Below are positions 1-3,259 of a DNA stretch of 5,060 bases, in pieces. The DNA is taken from NCBI GenBank assembly GCA_003231075.1, contig QIIF01000109.1, forward strand, positions 1 to 5,060, in the 5' to 3' direction. This stretch comes from Candidatus Falkowiibacteriota bacterium (GTDB lineage: Bacteria > Patescibacteriota > Patescibacteriia > Patescibacteriales > SZUA-104). The notes under the pieces were generated by a model. That model saw only the letters and a program-made list of their open reading frames with translations. It was not told the DNA's origin and made no database searches. Both the position numbers and the translations under genes were made by a program. How positions within the stretch are numbered: position 1 is the first letter of the stretch; each line of letters starts with the position of its first letter.

Positions 1-54
1 TTTAGAGCATTAAAAATTATTTATAAAATTCAAAATTCAAAAATTAAAAATTAA
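1..54 (+). CDS. Possible 3' end of an upstream gene (partial, uncertain)
   Basis: Frame 1 is open from the window edge to a TAA at 52-54 and would encode about 17 residues ending in IQNSKIKN, the tail of which comes from the heptad repeat at 25-55. A second possibility is that the upstream gene ends in frame 2 at the TAA at 11-13, after LEH. In many bacteria secY precedes adk, but too few residues are visible to recognise any family. Either reading is speculative. Confidence 0.25.
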   Translation, partial: FRALKIIYKIQNSKIKN

Positions 55-55
55 G
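25..55. repeat. Heptad tandem repeat upstream of adk
   Basis: Four consecutive 7-bp units are visible: aaaattc (25-31), aaaattc (32-38), aaaaatt (39-45) and aaaaatt (46-52). The array runs to within 2-4 nt of the adk ATG and occupies the place where a Shine-Dalgarno sequence would normally sit. The same aaaattc unit recurs in the map-ruvX spacer at 1735-1748. Confidence 0.6.
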
Positions 56-56
56 T

Positions 57-743
57 ATGTTAAATAAAAAGACAATTCTAATATTCTTCGGTCCTCCCGG
101 TTCAGGCAAGGGGACACAGGCGGAAATGATAGCCGAGAAGATTAAGATTCCGGCTATTTCCACCGGAAAATTATTGAGGCAGGAGGTAAAGGAAAAAACT
201 AAAATCGGCAAGGAGGTTGAAAAGATTGTATCGCGCGGCGGTTTAGTCTCAAACAGTATTATAGAAAAATTACTCTTTCAGCGAATGTCCAAAAAAGACG
301 CTGTCGGCGGCTTTATTTTGGACGGTTATCCGAGGAAGAAAAGCCAGCAGGACAACTTAATAAAAAAGTTAAGAAATATAATTAAGAAAGAAGATAAAAT
401 ATTCGCCATTTTGGTTGATGTCGGAGATAAAGAAGTTAAAAGCAGATTGGGGGGGAGGAGAATGTGTGTTTGCGGAGCGACATATCATCTTAAATTCAGT
501 CCCTCGAAAAAAAAAGGTATTTGCGATTTATGCGGTTCAAAATTACGCCTTAGAAATGACGACAAACCGTCCGTAATCGCCGACAGATTAAAAATATATC
601 ATAAAGAGATTGCGCCGATTCTTGATTATTGGAAGAATAATAAGAAACTGATTAGGGTTGATGGAGAACAGAGCATTAAAGAAGTGCATAGGGAAATTTG
701 GAAATTTGTAAATTACAAATCCAAAATTACAAATCCTAAATAA
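57..743 (+). CDS. adk: Adenylate kinase, zinc-type LID
   Basis: Cytosolic enzyme catalysing ATP + AMP to 2 ADP. The Walker A P-loop GPPGSGKGT spans residues 12-20. The AMP-binding part has STG (35-37) and R41, the DGYPR motif is at 89-93 and the LID arginine is R130. The LID carries four cysteines, C137, C139, C156 and C159, followed by R166-NDD, which fits a structural zinc site. The first pair is C-x-C instead of the usual C-x2-C, and position 38 is Lys where most homologues have Asp (STGDLLR). At 228 aa it is slightly longer than the usual 210-220, because the last ten residues (219-228) are encoded by a heptad repeat. An in-frame TAA at 45-47 fixes the start at ATG 57; no Shine-Dalgarno is visible. 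Homopolymers of G7 (449-455) and A9 (507-515) lie in the gene, yet the frame is intact. Next gene is map, 137 bp downstream. Confidence 0.96.
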   Translation: MLNKKTILIFFGPPGSGKGTQAEMIAEKIKIPAISTGKLLRQEVKEKTKIGKEVEKIVSRGGLVSNSIIEKLLFQRMSKKDAVGGFILDGYPRKKSQQDNLIKKLRNIIKKEDKIFAILVDVGDKEVKSRLGGRRMCVCGATYHLKFSPSKKKGICDLCGSKLRLRNDDKPSVIADRLKIYHKEIAPILDYWKNNKKLIRVDGEQSIKEVHREIWKFVNYKSKITNPK

Positions 744-769
744 ATTACAAATTACAATGGCCAAAACTA
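711..769. repeat. Heptad repeat across the adk stop codon
   Basis: Units aattaca (711-717), aatccaa (718-724), aattaca (725-731) and aatccta (732-738) run through the last codons of adk; after the stop codon come attacaa (744-750) and attacaa (751-757), then a decayed part. The coding half gives the tail NYKSKITNPK, in which Asn recurs at residues 219 and 226, seven codons apart. The end of the array forms 8-bp arms, caaaacta (762-769) with tagttttg (781-788). Confidence 0.65.
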
Positions 770-788
770 CAAATCTAAAATAGTTTTG

Positions 789-804
789 TCCGCCAGCTGG
801 CGGA
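789..804. repeat. 16-bp perfect palindrome tccgccagctggcgga
   Basis: A GC-rich, perfectly self-complementary 16-mer sits in an otherwise very AT-rich spacer between adk and map. It has no T-tract directly behind it, so it is not a convincing terminator. It lies between two different heptad arrays (711-769 and 817-844) and looks like a palindromic repeat element; I recall the same motif from other candidate-phyla genomes, but cannot verify this here. Confidence 0.6.
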
Positions 805-816
805 TTGAATTTATTT

Positions 817-844
817 GGAATTTGGAATTTGGTGCTTGGAATTT
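817..844. repeat. ggaattt heptad repeat upstream of map
   Basis: Four 7-bp units in the order ggaattt (817-823), ggaattt (824-830), ggtgctt (831-837), ggaattt (838-844). The A-A-B-A arrangement, with one divergent unit, is also seen in the arrays inside ruvX and recO. It ends 36 nt before the map start. Confidence 0.65.
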
Positions 845-880
845 TTTTTGGTTGTAGCGATAGCGTATTAAATATAAAAT

Positions 881-1705
881 ATGGTTACTATAAAAACTAA
901 AGACGAATTAGCAATACTAAGAGAGGGGGGCAAAATTTTGGCTAATATTGTAAAAAAATTAAAAGCCGAAATTAAGCCCGGAGCGACTACCGGCTATTTA
1001 GAGCAGATGGCTTGTTTTTTAATTAAGGAAGCGGGCGGGCGTCCTTCATTTAAGGGGTATAAATCCGGACAAGATAGCGTTGCTTTTCCGACGGCGTTAT
1101 GCGCGTCGGTTAATGACGAGATTGTGCATACTCCGGCCTTGCCCTCCCGCCGGCTTAATAATGGAGATATTATCGGCATTGATTTGGGAATGGAATATCC
1201 ATATAATAAATCCCCCAAACCCTCCTTTAATAAAGGGGGGAGCAGTAATGGTTATTATACGGATATGGCTGTGACTGCGGGGGTTGGGAAAATAAGCAAG
1301 GAAGCGAAAAAGTTAATCAAGGTGACTGAAAAATCTTTAGAGATGGCTATTAAACAAATAAAACCCGGCAATACTTTAAGTGATATAGCTGAAGCGGCGC
1401 AGAATTATGTTGAAGCAAACGGTTTTTCAGTGGTGCGTGATTTAGTCGGGCACGGAGTCGGTTACGCGGTGCATGAAGATCCGCAGATTCCAAATTATAT
1501 TCCGCGGGGGAGAAAATTTGATAACGCGGTTTTAAAACCGGGCATGGTTCTGGCGATTGAGCCGATGGTTAACGCCGGTTCTTTTGAAATTAAAAGTATG
1601 TCCGACGGGATGACGATTAAAACCGCTGACGGACGGTTAAGCGCGCACTTTGAACACACGATCGCGGTGACCGAGACGGGGTGTGAAGTAATAACGAAAT
1701 TATAA
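881..1705 (+). CDS. map: Type I methionine aminopeptidase
   Basis: Cytosolic dinuclear-metal peptidase that removes the N-terminal methionine from nascent proteins after deformylation. All hallmark residues are present: H83 in the NDEIVH motif, metal ligands D101, D128, H191, E227 and E258, and H198, matching E. coli H79, D97, D108, H171, E204, E235 and H178. No long N-terminal extension is present. The D101-D128 spacing is 27 residues against 11 in E. coli, an extra 16 residues (about 107-123) inserted between GMEY and GYYTD and coded mostly by a G/C-run hairpin repeat. The rest aligns without gaps of note, so the gene is probably functional with a surface loop. The 274 aa length is slightly above the family norm of about 250-265. 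An in-frame TAA at 875-877 fixes ATG 881; no Shine-Dalgarno is visible in the AT-rich upstream sequence. Confidence 0.96.
   Translation: MVTIKTKDELAILREGGKILANIVKKLKAEIKPGATTGYLEQMACFLIKEAGGRPSFKGYKSGQDSVAFPTALCASVNDEIVHTPALPSRRLNNGDIIGIDLGMEYPYNKSPKPSFNKGGSSNGYYTDMAVTAGVGKISKEAKKLIKVTEKSLEMAIKQIKPGNTLSDIAEAAQNYVEANGFSVVRDLVGHGVGYAVHEDPQIPNYIPRGRKFDNAVLKPGMVLAIEPMVNAGSFEIKSMSDGMTIKTADGRLSAHFEHTIAVTETGCEVITKL
1208..1243. repeat. Hairpin repeat inserted in frame within map
   Basis: The segment has runs of C and G around the hairpin ccctccttt-aat-aaagggggg (1219-1240; 9-bp stem including one G-T pair, 3-nt loop). It encodes KSPKPSFNKGG, the core of the 16 residues that separate the two metal-ligand strands. 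A related copy in the opposite orientation lies in recO at 2875-2926: the two share a arm beginning aaatccc, then caaaccc, then ccttta, with only a substitution and a one-base gap. Confidence 0.75.
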
Positions 1706-1734
1706 TATTATCATTTTTGCAGGTTAAATCGTTT

Positions 1735-1825
1735 AAAATTCAAAATTCAAAATCATAAATCCTAAATAAATTCAAAATTCAAAACAGTTTTGAATTTTGA
1801 ATTTTGAATTTTGAATTTGTGATTT
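1735..1825. repeat. Inverted heptad repeat filling the map-ruvX spacer
   Basis: Left part: aaaattc at 1735-1741 and 1742-1748, then aaattcaaaattcaaaac (1768-1785). Right part: gaatttt at 1792, 1799 and 1806, then gaatttg at 1813. Positions 1768-1785 pair perfectly with 1787-1804 (18 bp) around a single A at 1786. The outer segments cataaatc (1754-1761) and gatttatg (1821-1828) are also exactly complementary. The inverted repeat therefore reaches into the ruvX start codon. No conventional promoter or terminator is evident in this spacer. Confidence 0.75.
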
Positions 1826-2233
1826 ATGAATAGTAAAATAATAAATTATTTAGGCATAGATTGGGGTGAAAAGCGTATAGGATTGGCTTTGGGAGATAAT
1901 GAAATTAAAATCGCAACGCCGTATAAGGTGGTTGGCGGAGTGGATGAAATTATAAAAATTATTAAAGATGAGGATATTGATGCGGTTGTAATAGGAAAGC
2001 CTTTGCGAATGGCGAATGCTGATTTGCGGATGTCGGATGAATATAGCGAATTTGTTAATTTATTAAAAAAGAAAGTAAATATTTCCATAAAATTTGTTGA
2101 TGAAAGATTGTCAAGCAAGGCGGCGGACGCGCTGGTTGGAGATAAAAAAACCAAAGCGCCGCGGGACGCGGTGGCGGCGATGTTGATATTGCAGACATAT
2201 TTAGACAAAATAGATCCAATCTCCAAAAAATAA
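1826..2233 (+). CDS. ruvX: RuvX/YqgF family Holliday junction resolvase-like nuclease
   Basis: RNase H-fold nuclease of the YqgF/RuvX family, implicated in Holliday junction resolution and, in E. coli, in pre-16S rRNA 5' processing. The N-terminal motif GIDWGEKRIG is at residues 10-19 with the first acidic residue D12; VIGKPL at 55-60 matches the family's VGLPL strand; VDERLSS at 91-97 supplies D92/E93; and RDAVAAMLILQTYLD at 113-127 supplies D114. Length (135 aa) is usual, although the segment between DERLSS and RDAVAA is short. Residues 60-71 are coded by a heptad array. The start is well fixed: an in-frame TGA lies two codons upstream (1820-1822), and the conserved motif begins at residue 10. 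There is no Shine-Dalgarno; the ATG itself lies in the inverted repeat. The last seven codons and the stop lie in the left arm of the 2212-2295 hairpin. Confidence 0.93.
   Translation: MNSKIINYLGIDWGEKRIGLALGDNEIKIATPYKVVGGVDEIIKIIKDEDIDAVVIGKPLRMANADLRMSDEYSEFVNLLKKKVNISIKFVDERLSSKAADALVGDKKTKAPRDAVAAMLILQTYLDKIDPISKK
2005..2039. repeat. Heptad array inside ruvX
   Basis: Five 7-bp units fill the segment: gcgaatg (2005-2011), gcgaatg (2012-2018), ctgattt (2019-2025), gcggatg (2026-2032) and tcggatg (2033-2039). Three units equal seven codons, so LRM recurs at residues 60-62 and 67-69. The protein length around this point still matches the family, so the array seems to replace, rather than lengthen, a variable loop. 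Confidence 0.6.
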
Positions 2234-2295
2234 GAAAGCGTCCTGAACGCCATATGGCATTTAGGACGCTTTCTTATTTTTTGGAGATTGGATCT
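2212..2295. terminator. Near-perfect 84-nt hairpin over the ruvX stop; possible bidirectional terminator
   Basis: Position i pairs with 4507-i from 2212/2295 inward to 2251/2256. Of 40 pairs, 38 are Watson-Crick, one is G-U (2245/2262) and one is a mismatch (2248/2259); the loop is atat (2252-2255). The core has an A-rich 5' side, a GC-rich stem (agcgtcc with ggacgct) and a T-rich 3' side, which is the shape of a bidirectional intrinsic terminator. However, the pairing continues a further 14 bp past the T-run, and recO starts only 15 nt after the structure, leaving little room for its own promoter. It may instead be a palindromic element or an mRNA-stabilising structure. Confidence 0.6.
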
Positions 2296-2309
2296 CTCGG
2301 GGTTATATT

Positions 2310-3071
2310 ATGAATGAAACATTCCAAACAAAAGCTATTATTTTGGATAGCAAACCGTTTAGGGAATATGACGCGATAGTGTCGGTTTTTTGCGTAAACA
2401 AGGGCAGGTTGGAATTGGTTGCCCGAGGCGTAAAAAAACCAAGTTCAAAACTCGCCGGCCACATAGAGCCGATTACTTTGTCAAATATTATGATAGCCCG
2501 CGGCCGTCGGTACGACTATCTCGCCGCCGCCATAAACGAAAACTCTTTTATTGATATTAAAAATGACTTTGATAAAATAAATACGGCCGGACAAGCGATA
2601 GGTGTTTTTAAAAAATTGGTTAAAGAAAACGAGAAGGATGAGAAGTTGTTTAATTTGCTTTATGATTTTTTAGCGGCATTAAACAATTATCAATCATCAA
2701 TTATAAATTATCAATTATTTTTTTATTTTTTTATTTTAAAATTATTATCCCAATTGGGGTATAAACCGGAATTATATAATTGCGTAATTTGCAAAAATAA
2801 AATTACGCCCAATAACAATAAATTTGATTTAGATAAAGGGGGAGCGGCTTGCGGCGGCTGCGTTATTATTAAAAGCCCCTTTGCTTGTCCCGAAAAAGGC
2901 GGGGATAAAGGGGGTTTGAGGGATTTATTGACAATAACTGATAATTGCATTAAAACATTGAGAATAATTATTCAAAGTGATTTTAATAAGTTATTAAAAT
3001 TAAAAATAGATGATAAATTGGAAAAAGAGGTTGAAAAAATAATTAATTCATTTTATAAATACAATTTTTGA
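2310..3071 (+). CDS. recO: DNA repair protein RecO
   Basis: Recombination mediator that, with RecR, helps load RecA on SSB-coated single strands in RecFOR repair. The N-terminal OB fold runs from about residue 1 to 80 (TKAIILDSKPFREYDAIVSVF, then KGRLELVARGVKKPSSKLAGHIEP, the typical RecO start). A helical middle leads to LLSQLGYKPEL at about 145-155, then a zinc-finger-like set C158-x2-C161 and C181-x2-C184. The length of 253 aa is normal to slightly long. Two segments look repeat-derived: residues 126-136 (NYQSSIINYQL) and 188-206 (KSPF...GGLRDL), the second directly after the zinc ligands. No in-frame start codon exists between a TAG at 2262-2264 and ATG 2310. A weak GGGG at 2299-2302 is the only ribosome-binding-like stretch. 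Sequence identity to family members is low, but the overall pattern is clear. Confidence 0.9.
   Translation: MNETFQTKAIILDSKPFREYDAIVSVFCVNKGRLELVARGVKKPSSKLAGHIEPITLSNIMIARGRRYDYLAAAINENSFIDIKNDFDKINTAGQAIGVFKKLVKENEKDEKLFNLLYDFLAALNNYQSSIINYQLFFYFFILKLLSQLGYKPELYNCVICKNKITPNNNKFDLDKGGAACGGCVIIKSPFACPEKGGDKGGLRDLLTITDNCIKTLRIIIQSDFNKLLKLKIDDKLEKEVEKIINSFYKYNF
2687..2718. repeat. Heptad array inside recO
   Basis: The units are ttatcaa (2687-2693), tcatcaa (2694-2700), ttataaa (2701-2707), ttatcaa (2708-2714) and a partial ttat. The array is translated as NYQSSIINYQL, with NYQ at residues 126-128 and 133-135, seven apart. It lies in the variable helical linker just before the conserved LLSQLGYKPEL segment. 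Confidence 0.6.
2875..2926. repeat. Palindromic repeat in frame within recO, related to the map element
   Basis: The outer arms ccccttt (2876-2882) and aaagggg (2907-2913) pair, and the inner arms tccc (2888-2891) and ggga (2902-2905) extend the hairpin. On the minus strand it begins aaatccctcaaaccccc, closely matching the map copy at 1208-1231. The coded residues are about 189-206 (SPFACPEKGGDKGG and LRDL), adding roughly 15-20 residues after the last zinc cysteine compared with the usual family layout. Confidence 0.7.
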
Positions 3072-3128
3072 TAAAAATAGGCAATATGGGCGGTGGTTAA
3101 ATATGGTGGTTTCGCGCCGTCTTTTTTC

Positions 3129-3157
3129 TTGCTAAAATCGTAAAAATGATATAGTAT
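3129..3157 (+). promoter_or_regulatory. Possible sigma70-type promoter for aspS
   Basis: TTGCTA (3129-3134) is followed, 17 nt later, by TAGTAT (3152-3157); TATAGT (3150-3155) is an alternative -10 with a 15-nt spacer. It lies in the longest spacer, downstream of recO and upstream of the aspS hairpin, where a promoter is expected. In AT-rich DNA such matches arise easily by chance. Confidence 0.3.
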
Positions 3158-3161
3158 AGAA

Positions 3162-3252
3162 TTAGCTTTTAGGTTGTTAGCTTGTAGCTTTTAGGGTTTT
3201 TAAAGCTTTAAATAAATACCTATAAGCTACAAGCTAATATACTAAAAGCTAA
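3162..3252. repeat. Imperfect 34-bp inverted repeat before aspS
   Basis: Position i pairs with 6414-i from 3162/3252 to 3195/3219. Three of the 34 pairs are mismatched (3173, 3174 and 3191) and one is G-U. The arms contain the heptads agcttgt (3180-area) and agctttt in both orientations, and the loop contains the palindrome taaagcttta (3201-3210). The right arm ends 7 nt before the aspS ATG, so if transcribed it would form a large 5'-leader hairpin. It shows no T-box consensus. Confidence 0.75.
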
Positions 3253-3259
3253 TAAAATT

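Noticed and set aside
449..515. G7 and A9 homopolymers in adk as a phase-variation or frameshift switch
   Set aside because: The frame is intact, adk is a housekeeping gene, and A-runs are common at this base composition.
711..844. CRISPR array
   Set aside because: The units are 7 bp with no spacers of constant length, and no cas-like gene is present.
1846..2253. 135-codon minus-strand open frame antisense to ruvX
   Set aside because: It covers the clear ruvX coding region, starts in the hairpin, and its translation shows no recognisable domain; ruvX motifs on the + strand are decisive.
3092..3130. Possible recO terminator (gggcg ... cgcc followed by a T-run at 3122-3127)
   Set aside because: Only about four base pairs can be formed over a long loop, so the T-run alone does not support a terminator.
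3072..3259. T-box or other known riboswitch before aspS
   Set aside because: No T-box AGGGTGG-type sequence or other known aptamer consensus is visible; only an inverted repeat is seen.
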